This document shows positions 27,782-43,581 of a stretch of 64,000 bases of DNA, piece after piece. Position 1 is the stretch's first letter. Each line of letters starts with the position of its first letter. The position numbers and the translations under genes were made by a program. This DNA is from Ipomoea triloba (taxonomy: Eukaryota; Streptophyta; Magnoliopsida; Solanales; Convolvulaceae), in NCBI RefSeq assembly GCF_003576645.1, contig NC_044916.1, positions 36,395,596-36,459,595 on the forward strand, given 5' to 3'. The notes under the pieces were generated by a model. The model saw only the letters and a program-made list of their open reading frames with translations, searched no databases and was not told the DNA's origin.

Positions 27782-29389
27782 TTAATGTTAATTAATATAA
27801 CATTAGACTTGTCTTCACTTGTTAGATTGCATGATTTCCAAGTACGTAGCCTTTTGTTGCCTTGTTGGTTGGTGGCTTAACCTGTTAATAAAGTACTGTA
27901 ATTTAATTTGCTTACATCCATGAAAGCGACCCACAATCTTTTATAATCTTATTTCTTCAATTCTTGATTCCCCCTTCCAGATTTCATGAAACCATGTCAC
28001 CACATTCTTGATTCGTGCCATAATTGAAGGAGATAATAGTGCAAAGTCTGTCAAGCTAATCACAACTGATTACCAGCTGAAAACAACGTTAAAACGCTGT
28101 TAATTAATAAGCACAACCTATATCTTAAACTTTCTCTTGACGTTGCTGTACGTACGTGAAAAGTACATTAAAAACAAATTTTGTGCATATGGTGTTAGTC
28201 CCCGGAGCAATCCATTTGCTCAGGAAAATAATTGTCCTTGGGAGAGAATTCCAACCAGTTGGCACCGGTGTCGTATTCATTATTCAAGACTTTAGTACAC
28301 ACTACACATTATAACACATCACATCATCGTTTAGATCAACCCTGTGTTGATCTCTTGCCTACTTGATTCCCACTTTTTTTGGGCTTTTTTATACATCGGT
28401 TCTAGTTAGTCTTTTGCCTTATTGTGGCACAAGTAGCCCAACTTACACCTCGAGAGTCCAACTCCAATAATGTTAGAGGTGGGGTTCGAGTCGTCACCCT
28501 ACAGCTTCTAGCTCTGACTGAGGTCATGTGATTAACCACTCATGTTAGTCCCACCGTAAAAATAAAAATAAAAAAAAATAAAAAATAAAAAACCCTAATT
28601 ATCCACTAAAATTAACTGTTGCATTGAACCAGTAGAAATTGTGTAAATTTTCTTGGAGGTTATATGGGAAAAACAAAGAAGGGGCAGCAATGATAAATGA
28701 GCTAAAGAACAAGTTGTTGAACAGAGACAGCGGAAACCTCATCCGACAAAACGGATGGTCCATAGACTCAAGGTTGTCTGATATTTTTTTTTTTTTTCTG
28801 GGGAATTTGAATTTGATGTTTAAATGAGTTGTGATGTGTATTACAGGGCATAAGAGGAGGGCCCTTAGCTTAGAAGGATGTGACTTTATTTGCTGATATG
28901 AAATATCAATTCTTGGACAGTTAATGCCAACCTTAACAATTTCCAACATAAAAAAGCATAGCCAGTCTGGCTATAATAAATCTCAAATCTTTTTCATTTT
29001 CATAAAAAAGATGTCTTCTGAGTGAAGTTTGTTTTGTGATCCTAACCTAACCGAACCAATTTAAGTTATTCATAGTTGGTTGGTTCAAATCGAAAATGCC
29101 AATAGACAGCTTTCACAAAGAGTTGAACTTGAAACGGTGTAATTATAAAGTCAATTGTCCGACCAATTCAGCTGGGATTGCTCTTTCTTTTTCTAAGGGG
29201 GATCACATAAAATTAATCACAATAAGCATATTATGAAAGAAAAATATTATCAATATCTGAATACTTGGTTGAAGAGGAACTGAATTCAAGAGAATACATA
29301 CAATAGTAGAAACAAGCAGTAAAATAGACTGCAGAAAAATAATGCACACTTTTCCTTCCCCACTCCACTGCTTTCAAACTGGAATATAA
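27782..29389. other. Intergenic region between converging genes
   Basis: 3' UTRs of the RSS3-like gene and the protease gene, both AT-rich. A SINE-like unit with a poly(A)-type tail is listed separately. Short frames at 28599-28949 show no domain. Confidence 0.5.
28424..28592 (+). mobile_element. Candidate SINE with A-rich tail
   Basis: A TGGCACAAGTAGC A-box-like motif, then GGGTTCGAGTC (B-box-like) about 60 bp later, and an (AAAAAT)n-type tail ending near 28592. No target-site duplication was identified. Boundaries and orientation are inferred. Confidence 0.35.
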
Positions 29390-31657
<2,268 letters not shown>

Positions 31658-32400
31658 GGCGAATCAGAGCGAGGAGAAAAATGGAGAACGGGTGAAGTGG
31701 CTATGTAAACTATAAATAAGACGATGGCATTAGCTTGTAGGATTAGAAATTGGATGCGACAACGACAATTATACTTAAAATAATTACGAGTGTTGTTTAC
31801 ATCAACCAAATCGATGTCTTTAAATGACAATATTCATCCACAGATCATCAACTACGTACTTCTTTAGTGCTTTATCATTAACAAAACATGCACGCAGTTA
31901 CGCAGAAACAAATTAAATGAGGCTGCATGAATATTTTAATGCTGTATTTTCATCAGTAAATTAATTTAGATTGTTTATAACAAATAGGTTCAAAATAAGA
32001 AAATCACTAGATAGTTAAACTCAAATTTTGAATCTTATGGTTACCAAATTAACTGCTGATCAGCAACTTGAAACATATTGTATGTTATCAAATCAACTGG
32101 TCCACCAACTTGGTTGGGGTTGTTCTTGATTCTTTATAAATTGATTAGAGTCTGGGGGGTTAGTTATAAATATGTAAAATATTGAAAGTGCTGTAGTTTT
32201 TGATGATATGGTATACGAAATTGAATTTAGAAAAATGCATTAAAATGTACTGTTACCAACCTGAATTGATTTATGAATTATGAGTGATCTACAGGCCAGT
32301 TCATTTACCTTATCACTCCGTACTATTTTTTATTTCGTTTTTGGTAAGTTGATAAGGGATTGGTGAAGGCTGAAAGTTAAGCATAGATATGGAGAGATGG

Positions 32401-32514
32401 ATTCTACAATAAGATGTAAAATCATTGCCCCGTACATATTTTATTGTCTCAAAATAGATTCTACAATAAGATGTAAAATCATTGCTCCGTACATATTTTA
32501 TAGTCTCAAAATAG
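32401..32514. repeat. 57-bp tandem duplication
   Basis: ATTCTACAATAAGATGTAAA starts two head-to-tail copies (32401-32457, 32458-32514) that differ at two or three positions. Confidence 0.9.
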
Positions 32515-33309
32515 AGTAGTCATGTCTGGTAAAATTTTTCCATGCATGGTACATTTTTAATATATTAAAAATACATTATTTGATAATATATAAAATAATA
32601 TGCTTTTAGTATACTAAAAATATATCTTTTAATTATGTTTCACATAATTATTCCATGGTTCATGGAATATTGTATTAGAATGTCACCGGTTCAATTCTTA
32701 CTAATACATTTTTTATTGAGTCCATAACATTTTTAAATGCAAGAAGTATTAGTAGTAATTGATACCTTCAAGTTTTCTTAAACTTTTAGCTTTATTTGTT
32801 TAGTGGGATAGGAGTGATTTTTCAAGGGCAAATTATTCTGGGTGAATCAAAAATACACAATTTACATATCGAATGTTTTTAATTTAAATTATAAACATTC
32901 AGTATGTAAATGGACACGAACACACCTGGTAAGATAGACCCGGGTCAATGGTAATACTAGATTCACGTGAATATATGAGCAATTTACACCTTGTTGGGGG
33001 CATTTTCCAATTCTGGGCATGTATAGATGCACATATATAGGAATTGGTCTCATAGACTCATATATAGCCCAATAAAACTAAATCAAAATAACATCCAATG
33101 GGCCAATATAATGGGTGGGTTTGCTGTCAGAACCACATCAATCATGGGATTCCTCTGTCATTCACTTTTTTTTTTCTTTTTTCTTTTAAGAAAAAAACAT
33201 AAATTAATTAAGAAAAATTCAGAGCATTGCAAAGAAAGAAAACTACTTCTTACCATCAGTCATAGAAGTATACTTCCGAGCAAGTAATGAGTAACCTAAT
33301 TTGCTCTCC

Positions 33310-33605
33310 ATCTTCACGGCATTTGATTGAAAGGAATGAATTAAGAGGGAAAGAAATTGTTATTCTGTGGAAAAAATAAAAGTGGAAATAAAGTATGAAT
33401 AATTCAAATTACAATTTTTAGTAGGCATGAATAGAATTTCAGGGAATTAAAAGAAAAAGATTAAAATGCCCTTGATAATACAGAGTAATAATTATAATAA
33501 TAATCAAGGGTAATGTTGTAATTTTAATTCACCACCGAATTAAAATTCATAGGGATAGTCCTATGAATTTCATTTCCATGCAATTCTCTCTACCCAAACA
33601 AAGTA
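33310..33605. mobile_element. Possible MITE (weak)
   Basis: The right end, read backwards, starts CTTTGTTTGGGTAGAGAGAA. The left end has CATTTGATTGAAAGGAATGA. Partly matching ends and an internal A/T-rich body suggest a degenerate MITE. No target-site duplication was confirmed. Confidence 0.25.
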
Positions 33606-34084
33606 ATTATATCCGTCATAAAGAATTAGACTCTAATTGAATTACAACTATAGCCTACCAAAGAAGTCTTAATGCCCATTCACTGTAACATTCTTCAATT
33701 ACATTCCTAATATGAGAGTATAGACGTATAGTGCATCTGAGCATTTAAAGGAAAAAGAGGTACGTGGATGCTGCCCATAACATAGTTCCACGAAACATGC
33801 ATGATAATTATATGGTTTGACCAACTATAAAACTTGTCGTGAAAGAGATTAAAGCATTGGGTTGTTTCATGTTTTCCGCGTTCATATATATCCACAAATA
33901 GTGAGGTAAGATGATTGAATTACATTATTTGTGGCAAAGAATGATCATATGTGGTCAAACAAGGTGCCAAAACACTATACATAATCCAAAACCCTTTCGC
34001 ATCATATCAATAATATAATAAAGATTGGATTTTTCTCATCACCGAAAAACAGAAAATGAATATAGATTTCTCAAAAAGCATGAC

Positions 34085-34560
34085 TGAGTATTCGAGTGGG
34101 TAAAGTGTTATTTTTGTATCAAAAGTCGAAAATTAATTTGATTTTTGCTAACATCTTCTCGATCAAACTTGTCATACGGGATTTTCTTAGTGTAATAATT
34201 TATACCTTTCTTGTGTGGTTTACATGTAGGCTATTATACACGAACGAACTCGAAAGGGGTAAAACATGATTATCGTATTGCCAACACTCCATGCATGGGG
34301 GTAGAACCTTGAAGGTCACGTCAAATTATGAGTTTAATTACTATCAACACTCATTTTTTTGTCAAACTTATCGCACCAGAAGGCCGGCCCACAAGTTCAA
34401 ATCACATCATGAGTTCAATTATTTCTGCCAACATTTTCTCTTGATTGAATGTATCGTTCAATTCCTGCCAACACTCTCTCTTGGTCGAACTTGTCGCATA
34501 GGATTTTTCTAGTACAATTTACAATTTGTCTCTCATGTTTTGTTTGTGAGTTATTACACA
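34085..34560. repeat. Diverged repeated units, probably SINE fragments
   Basis: CTCGATCAAACTTGTCATACGGGATTTTC (about 34158) and CTTGGTCGAACTTGTCGCATAGGATTTTT (about 34481) begin two similar stretches that both run on to (T)GTGAGTTATTACACA-like ends. A third partial copy begins near 34355. Preceding TGAGTATTCGAGTGGGTAAA resembles a Pol III A box. Confidence 0.45.
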
Positions 34561-35517
34561 TAATTATACTCCTATAACATTTCCAATTATTAGTCAAACT
34601 AATTATTTCTTCTATGTTTGTTTTTTTAATATTTAAAATTTAATTTTTCGTAGTACTTTTAAAATAATTTCTAAATATACAAATATATACACTAATAAAT
34701 AATAATAAACTCGTTTAAAAAAAATAAACTTAATATTATGAAAAATGAGTAAACCGTAAAACGTAACTTCAATCATGTCTTGTTCTTTTTTTTTTTTTTT
34801 TTTAAAACTCAATCATGTCTTATTAGTTGAACTTGACACCCAAAATAGGACGGATGAGTAGTTAATTATAATATAGCTTAATCTTTCAATTCGAATGGCA
34901 TTTTCCATTTGTTCATACATTCATGTAGCCGGTTAACGTGTAGTTTGATTTCATTCGTAAAGATTCCAGACTCTAATTTTCAAAGCCCAAATAACCAAGT
35001 CAAAAGTTGGTCTCCCTTTTTAATTTCAACTTTTATATTTTTATCTTTTCATTTTGTTTTTTTTTTTTCCCCAATAATTTCAACCAATTTCTAATATTGA
35101 TCAAGGACTCAAAGTTGACCAAACTAAATATCTTTATACTATTATTTTTTATTATTTTATATTTGTACAACATTTTTACAACTTTATGTGATGGTTACTA
35201 TCGTCACAAATTTGTATGTACATAATATACATAACTTCAATAATTTTATATTCATTACAATTGATAAGGTTATACAGCAACTCTGCTATTACTATAACTC
35301 GAGAGCCAACCAAATCATGACATATTCTAATTTTTTAATGTTGTCGACAAATAGGTCATTTACGTTGTCATTGCACCATAATCACATCAGGGTCTAACAC
35401 ATATCTCATCAATCTAAACCACCAACATCACACCACCACAACGTTGGATCTATATGTGAGAGTTAGGCATGTGCCTCCCGATCTTTGTTGAGGGATTTGA
35501 TTTCCTAGTTTATTAAT

Positions 35518-35781
35518 ACACTTCTGGACATTTATAGACCCTCCAAAGTTCATCTTACATTTTAAAAGGTTATACTCTTAAACTCAAATATCATTAATAA
35601 ATATACCAATATTCTACTCCTAATACTAACATAGATTCAACAATATATATTATAAGGTTTCAAATTCGACCCACCGTGTGAACTGTCTATTGGTAGGACC
35701 AATTTGACTTAAAATACATTTTTACACTTCTGGACATTTATAGAGCCTCCCAAGTTCATCTTACATTTTAAAAAGTTATAC
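35518..35781. repeat. 58-bp direct repeat 206 bp apart, abutting the 128-bp array
   Basis: ACACTTCTGGACATTTATAG heads two near-identical 58-bp stretches (35518-35576 and 35724-35781) that both end in TTATACT. The second ends exactly where the 128-bp array begins. Confidence 0.85.
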
Positions 35782-37190
35782 TGATACGATCCCACATCGG
35801 CTCCACAAGAGATTGTGGAGTGGTACTTAAGTTGGGGCCAAACCTCCACTCATGAGCTAGCTTTTGTGGTGAAGCCGTCGCGGACGTCGGCTTCTCAAGG
35901 GGTGGGCACTGATACGATCCCACATCGGCTCCACAAGAGATTGTGGAGTGGTACTTAAGTTGGGGCCAAACCTCCACTCATGAGCTAGCTTTTGTGGTGG
36001 AGTTATGGTCTTGGCTTGAGTGCCGTATCATTGATGCTTTCATTGAGAGGCCGGAGTGTGGTGGGAAAGGGCTGAGTGCCGTATCATTGATGCTTTCATT
36101 GAAAGGCCGGAGTGTGGTGGGAAAGGGCTACCTGGAAGAGGGCTACCCGGTGCTTGATAAGGTTTCATTGAGAGGCCGGAGTGTGGTGGGAAAGGGCTAC
36201 CTGGAAGAGGGCTACCCAGGGCTACCTGGAAGAGGGCTACCCGGTGCTTGATAAGGTTCAAAGGGAACCGAGAAGAGTCCGGAGTGAAAGCTATCCAGAG
36301 TGAAGCCATCCACTCTTCCGGTGCCGGCCTAGCGGAGGGGGCGACCTAGAAAAGGGCTACCTGGTGCTTGATAAGGTCTAGAGTGAAGCCATCCAAAGGG
36401 GAAAAACCTGGTGCCGAGAAGAGTCTTCCGGTGCCGGCCTAGCGGAGGGGGCGACCTAGAAAAGGTCTTCCGGTGCCGGCCTAGCGGAGGGGGCGACCTA
36501 GAAAAGGGCTACCTGGTGCTTGCTAGCGGAGGGGGCGACCTAGAAAAGGGCTACCTGGTGCTTGATAAGGTCTAGAGTGAAGCCATCCAAAGGGGAAAAA
36601 CCTGGTGCCGAGAAGAGTCCGGAGTGTGAGCCGTCTAGAGTAAGCCGCCGCGGACGTCAGCTTCTCAAGGGGTGGGCAATGATACGATCCAACATCGGCT
36701 CCACAAGAGATTGTGGAGTGGTACTTAAGTTGGGGCCAAACCTCCACTCATGAGCTAGCTTTTGTGGTGAAGCCGTCGCGGACGTCGGCTTCTCAAGGGG
36801 TGGGCAATGATACGATCCCACATCGGCTCCACAAGAGATTGTGGAGTGGTACTTAAGTTGGGGCCAAACCTCCACTCATGAGCTAGCTTTTGTGGTGAAG
36901 CCGTCGCGGACGTCGGCTTCTCAAGGGGGGGGCAATGATACGATCCCACATCGGCTCCACAAGAGATTGTGGAGCGGTACTTAAGTTGGGGCCAAACCTC
37001 CCCTCATGAGCTAGCTTTTGTGGTGAAGCCGTCGCGGACGTCGGCTTCTCAAGGGGGGGGCAATGATACGATCCCACATCGGCTCCACAAGAGATTGTGG
37101 AGTGGTACTTAAGTTGGGGCCAAACCTCCACTCATGAGCTAGCTTTTGTGGTGGAGTTAGGGTCTTGAAACTCGATCTCACATCATAATC
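35782..37190. repeat. Array of 128-bp repeats with a modular GC-rich core
   Basis: A unit starting TGATACGATCCCACATCGG begins at 35782, 35910, 36680, 36808, 36936 and 37064, with a period of exactly 128 bp inside each run. The unit includes a short palindrome (CTCCACAAGAGATTGTGGAG) and ends in CTTCTCAAGGGGTGGGCAA. Between copies 2 and 3 lies about 650 bp (36011-36660) of other, internally repeated modules such as CTAGCGGAGGGGGCGACCTA (four times) and CCGGAGTGTGGTGGGAAAGG (three times). Frames read across it are just repeat translation. The TG start and a purine-rich stretch before each unit would fit a tiny non-autonomous LTR element (TRIM) amplified by unequal exchange, but no primer-binding site was identified. 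Confidence 0.9.
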
Positions 37191-38388
37191 TCCCATATGG
37201 GGGATCTACTATATGCTATCTAAACACAAAGTGTTTAGCAACTTTACCATAAATCTAATTAACCTATCAATAATCAATATAACAACAAATATAAATTGTC
37301 ATTCAAATTTATGGACTTTTGGCTTGACTTTCTCAATATACTACAAAAGATTATTCGAGTCAAGTGCCTATTAAAAAATGATAAAATGAAAAGGTGGGAT
37401 TCTTAATCTTCACTAATTTTGATTTGTTAATTCGTTAGTGCATTCACACATCGATGAAAATGATGAAGATAGGGATGCGAAGTAACTTGTAAATGAGAAA
37501 AAGTATCTTCAATCAATTAGCCCCAAAGAACATACAGTCGTTGAAAGCAGTAGTGGTTAAAGGTGTGAAAAGGAAACCTCCATCCCTTTAATCATTATGA
37601 TTTATTGGGACTCGAAATACAATTCATTTGAACAAATTAATTAAAGTTTTATTACCTATCTCAAAAGAGATGATTGAAAGAATATAACATAATTTTCATA
37701 TAAAGATGTTACGAATTTAAATTTTATAAATATTATATAATTTAGCCCATTATGTGTGAAAAAAATTAATTTGATTTATAAAAGAAAAATGAGAATAGGA
37801 TGGGAAAAAGTCAAAAAACAATGCCACCCTCCTCAAGGAAACGAATGGAACGATGAAAAGAAAAGAATCCGATGTGAGTTGTAACCTTTCCACTTTCAAC
37901 TTGCCCACAGTGCGTCCGGTTTCCGGTAAATATAACATCCACGTAGGCCCAGTTTACTCTGCAAACTATACCGTGTACTATGGTCCAAAACTGTCCGCGC
38001 TGTTCATACCGTTATGTGTAAAGTAATTATATTTGTGTAACATATTCAGTTTCATTTTATATATACACGGCACTTTCATTTCAACACAACTACAATTTTA
38101 TTTCGATATTACTACAGTTTCATTCGACATTATACACTTAAATATATGAAATTGTTATTCAATTTCATTTTATATACACTATAATTTCATTACAACACAA
38201 CTACAGTATCATTTTCATATAACTACAGTTTCATTTGACAATAGACTCTCAAATATGTGAAACTGTTATTCAATTTCATTTTATATAGATTCACTGTTTT
38301 AAGTCCAATATATATTAGTCTCATGATTTATGTAGGATATGCAAATTAAAAATATATGACAAAAATAGAATTAATTTTAGCAGAGGTC
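37191..38388. other. Intergenic DNA with a dispersed repeat
   Basis: AT-rich, no gene seen. At 38045-38290 two tandem-like segments repeat ACTACAGTTTCATT(C/T)GACA with (A)TATGTGAAA. The same sentence occurs at about 48775-48850, and both sites are preceded by a GTG(C/T)ACYAYGGTCCA stretch. Confidence 0.5.
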
Positions 38389-38678
38389 ATTTGTCTTTGA
38401 TGACAATTCTAATTTTAGTTCAAATTATTATTTTTGCTATTTAACACTCAAAATTATCATATTTTGGACACTTTTGAATTTTTTGATGACTTTTCCGGTG
38501 AAATCCTATTTTAGATAAGAGTATTTTCATCTAAAATACCCTTGCTTAAAATAGGGTTTCACACACAAAAAAGTCATCGAAATGACTAAAAATGTTCACA
38601 ATATGATAGTTTAGAGTATTAAATGACAAAAACGATAATTTGATACTAAATTTAAAATGGCCAGCAAAGACAATGAAA
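38389..38678. mobile_element. Palindromic MITE with about 140-bp inverted arms
   Basis: Left arm CATTTGTCTTTGATGAC...TATTTAACACTC...GATGACTTTTCCGGTG pairs with the right arm, whose complement reads CATTGTCTTTGCTGGCC...CATTTAATACTC...GATGACTTTTTTGTGTG. The centre is AAAGTATTTTCATCTAAAATACCC-like. It is non-coding. No target-site duplication was confirmed. Confidence 0.6.
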
Positions 38679-38857
38679 ATCCGCAACTCACAAAATATTA
38701 CAAAATTTAAAGCAAAATATTTTAATTAATTGATTTGATGCATACTCAAAAAAGAAAATTGATTTGATGCAAAATATTGTAATTACTCGGAAATAATGCA
38801 AATAATATTTTGGTATAATAAATTAGTGATGGCTGTAGTGATTAAAAGGCGTGAAAT

Positions 38858-39314
38858 GGTCAACTCTGCCTAGCTGGCACCAGCAGTCCAACCTTAATGC
38901 CTTTCACATTTAACACCCTGCTTTTACCGAGTCTTTCTTTTAACGGTCAATTACTCTCCTTTTGACTTTCGTCTCCCAATCTCCTCCACCGGATTACCCC
39001 TTATTTACTCGGTTTGGTCAATGGCCTTAAACCATTTAATCTCCCATCCACCCTCCACGTGGAGCCCTCCCATTAGCCATTGTCTTTGACTGCAATAAAG
39101 TCAGAAGCGACAGGTCAGTAAACAATATTTTCAACAATTAAGAAAAACCCGAGGAGATAGAAAGAGAAAAGGTAGCATCTTAAGTTTGACTCCGCTTTCT
39201 CTCTCTTCTACATCTTCTCTATTTTAATCGCCTTGGAGTTGGGTTCAATTTGCTGATTCTCTCTCCCTCTCTCTCTCTCTCAAACCCTTTCTTCTTCTCT
39301 CTTTCTTTTTGACT
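38858..39314. promoter_or_regulatory. W-box cluster and G-box upstream of the WRKY gene
   Basis: Seven TTGAC(C/T) W-boxes lie at 38858, 38945, 38962, 39016, 39086, 39186 and 39309 (both strands). A perfect G-box CCACGTGG is at 39055-39062. All are within about 510 bp of the WRKY start. W-boxes are the binding sites of WRKY factors, so auto- or cross-regulation is a reasonable inference. Confidence 0.6.
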
Positions 39315-39369
39315 CCAGAGTTTCAGAGATCTTTAATTTGAGGGGTTTTTGGTTTATGGTGGAATAGAT

Positions 39370-40625
<1,256 letters not shown>

Positions 40626-41262
40626 CCGTGGATCATCACGCGGTCCTCAAATCCAACGGCGCAGAGCTACGGAACCAAACCAAAGCGTCTAGTTTAGTCG
40701 AAATCAAATCAAGGCCGTCCAAGATTCAGACGGAATATGACAAAGGGACTTGCACAGTCGGTCAACGCTGCTGGTTCCTACCATATGATTTGTTCCATCC
40801 TTTGCCGTTGAAAAAAAAAATACCAAAAAAAAGGAAAATTAAAGAAAAGAGGATTTGGTGGGAATTGAATCATGCAAGTAGTGGGTACTTTGCATATTGT
40901 ATGTTTTCCTAACAATATTATTATACAGTACGTATCTTATTCAAAACGCTTTATTTTATTCTTTTAATATATTGTTTTAGTTAATTGTTAAATGTTATGG
41001 CTAGCTAGTCAATGGAGTATTTGATTAAAGAATATTTTAATCACAACGTGCCGTAAGTGGGACGATTGGCAATTTACTTTGGTATATGAGAAGGGATTAG
41101 GTATTCCATCACTATAAGTTATTATATATTATGACTTTAATATATGATATACTAATAAAATTTTGCCTTTCAACACAATCAACGAAAAAAATGACTCCTT
41201 ACACTTTTGTCCCCAAGTCAAATAACGCGTTTCTCAATTTATTTATAAGCCTTTAAGGTCAC

Positions 41263-41677
41263 ACTTGTGTGAGACCGCCTCACGGATCTTTATTCGTGAG
41301 ACGAATCGGGTCGGGTCAAAGCACTATACAAATGTCATACTTATGTGCTCAAATATAACACTAATTAAAGAATACAATTTTTGTTACTTATAAGACAAAA
41401 AGTAATACAATTTTCATAATAAGTAATGTTGACAAGTGCTCTTTACTTATAAGGGAAGTATAATACTTTTGTGGAAAAATGTAATACTTTTAAATCGAAT
41501 GTAAAAATATTGTATTTTCCCTTAAAAGTATTACATTTACCCTTATAATTAACAAAAATTTTATTCTTGATTAGTATTACATTTGAGCATAGAAGTATGA
41601 CATTTGTTCATATAAGTGTTAAACTTGCATCCCGACCTGACCCGACCCGTCTCATGGTGAGACGATCTCACACAAGT
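41263..41677. mobile_element. MITE copy 1 of a three-copy family
   Basis: Begins ACTTGTGTGAGACCGCCTCA and ends TCTCATGGTGAGACGATCTCACACAAGT, an imperfect terminal inverted repeat. Next to the ends lie GGGTCGGGTC and its complement GACCCGACCCG. The interior is an A/T-rich palindrome of GTAATACTTTT-type motifs. Non-coding. Confidence 0.75.
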
Positions 41678-41745
41678 TTTTGCCATCCTTTAAATATAAC
41701 AATGTCAAATTTATACATCTTTTTGTTGGTGCTTGGTACAATCAA

Positions 41746-41995
41746 CACTACAAGAAAAAATGCAAATAAACAACGGTTAAAAATTACGGAGTATTATCTT
41801 TGAGGTAAAAATTTTGTTGTTGAAACCAATGTTATTGTAAGTCCCGCGCAAAAATAACAATTTTTAACCGTCATCTATTGAGTGTTGTCAAAAGTCACGC
41901 ATATAGACAAATGTTTTTAATTGTTGTCTTATATATATCAAAGACAACAGTTAAAAATTGTTGTCTATTCGAGTGTTGTTGAAATTTATTTGTTG
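41746..41995 (+). mobile_element. One end of a CACTA (En/Spm) transposon
   Basis: CACTACAAGAAAAAA at 41746 is the canonical CACTA terminus. It is followed by subterminal repeats of ACAACGGTTAAAAATT and its inverted form (41771, about 41858 and about 41945). I found no matching TTCTTGTAGTG end in the window, so it is a truncated or solo end, or the other end lies outside. Confidence 0.7.
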
Positions 41996-42518
41996 TCTTA
42001 TACTTTTGCTTTTATATTTATATGTTTTTCTAGCTTTCCGTGTTTTTCATTATGTGCAACCCTAAATTGCAACAAATTACATGAACATATTTTCTATGCT
42101 TATTACAGTGATATGAATAGTATCTTTCAAAGTACATGGTAGCTGATGGCAGAGATTAGATTGAATTATAAGGGCAGGACTGGATTAATGAATGTGATTT
42201 GTTAGGTATAGTCGTATATATATATAAATAAAATAATCATTAAATATATCAAAAAATATTATTTATTTTTTGTCAATGAATAATATAATGGAGGGTAATT
42301 GGGTAAAGAATCTTGAGATCATGTGTGGATTTGATTGGTTTTGTGATGAGGAGTCTCTGGAGATCTACTCATTGACCAAACACCATAATTTGGGGGGGAA
42401 AGTCAAAGGGGAATAGTGGTGGTGATAATAGCTTGTGAGCTTTTGTTTATTAAAGTCTACAAAATGTTCAATGATATGAATCAACCACTGTTTGAATTTG
42501 TTTGTTTCCTATGTTGTA

Positions 42519-42543
42519 TAATAATAATAATAATAACAATAAC

Positions 42544-42577
<34 letters not shown>

Positions 42578-42611
42578 GACTTAGCACCTTAGGATAATAA
42601 TAATAATAATA
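42519..42611. repeat. (ATA/ACA)n trinucleotide microsatellite
   Basis: About 20 ATA/ACA units at 42519-42577 and a second short (TAA)n at 42594-42611. The 86-codon frame read from it on minus is a poly-leucine artefact. Confidence 0.95.
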
Positions 42612-43377
42612 TATCGGAGCGTAGCTCAACTGGTCCGTCAATACAAAATAAGTTGAGAAGTTTTGCTTTGTCAACAGTTGTAGAACGCTCTGAACACTAG
42701 TATACAAGTATGATAGTATGAGACACATTATGCGATTTACCTCTTCTACAAGTCACCGGGGCAAGCGGGAGTGGTGAGGGCAAAATGGGAATAAAAAAAG
42801 TAAGAAGATTGTTTGGAGGTGAGTCACATGTGTGAAAGTTTCAAAGGAGTTCCAGGTTAGGCTCCCCTAGTACACCTTCCACTTTGGCCGTTGTTTTCGT
42901 CTTTTGTCTGTGATCAAAGTTGAGAGCTCCTCTTTGTTTGGTATCCTATGCATATTCATCAATTATTTTGTGGATCTCTCATCCCCCGCCCCCACCCTCA
43001 CCCTCTATATATGAACTTTTTAAACAATAATTTTGAGACAAAGTTAAAGTTATTACCCACGTCTTATTATATTTGACCTAAGTCTTTAGTATTGAGTCAC
43101 TTGGTTATTATTACGCAAACTCTAAACCCTAAACTCTCACGTAACAAATCATTCTTAGCCCCATCAATCTTAAAATTACATATATCCAAAAATTTATTCA
43201 TGATCGTTTAAAGATAACAACTTAGACCGTTATCACCAAGTTCCATTGAATATATTACAACACTCTTTGGCATATGATCTAAGGTTACATTTCTCAATTA
43301 GTTGTAATATTGGTGTGTCTAGATTATATTAGTTTGATTGTAATTGTTAGATTTTCTTTCATGTATTGCACTTCTAA

Positions 43378-43581
43378 AGAAAAATGTAGTACTAAAAAAA
43401 AAAGGAAAATTTAATATTTTTTTATTAAAAATGTAATATTTTTACATCAAAATGTAAAAGTATTATATTTTAATATAAGTAATAAACATATTTTATTCCT
43501 GATTTAGTATTACATTTCATCTCGGCCTGACCCATATAGTCATATCACAAATAAGTATCTGTGAGACGGTCTGACACAAGT
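43378..43581. mobile_element. MITE copy 3 (5'-truncated) of the three-copy family
   Basis: Retains the right half only: TAGTATTACATTTC, GGCCTGACCC and the end GTGAGACGGTCTGACACAAGT, matching the right end of the 41.3-kb copy. Confidence 0.6.

Larger units (their letters stand above)
31658..35517. other. AT-rich intergenic DNA with small repeats
   Basis: It contains the protease promoter side and several small repeats listed separately. No frame longer than about 90 codons and none resembling a protein. Confidence 0.5.

Noticed and set aside
35782..37190. CRISPR-like array
   Set aside because: The repeats are 128 bp, spacers are absent, and the DNA is plant nuclear.
35768..37196. Several 60-100 codon frames on minus that look alike
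   Set aside because: They are translations of the 128-bp DNA repeat in one frame, with no start context or domain.
42615..42720. tRNA-like start GGAGCGTAGCTCAACTGGT
   Set aside because: An A-box-like start is present, but no B box or cloverleaf follows; at most an old SINE head.
42468..42728. 86-codon leucine-rich frame on minus
   Set aside because: It reads the TAA/ATA microsatellite; low complexity only.
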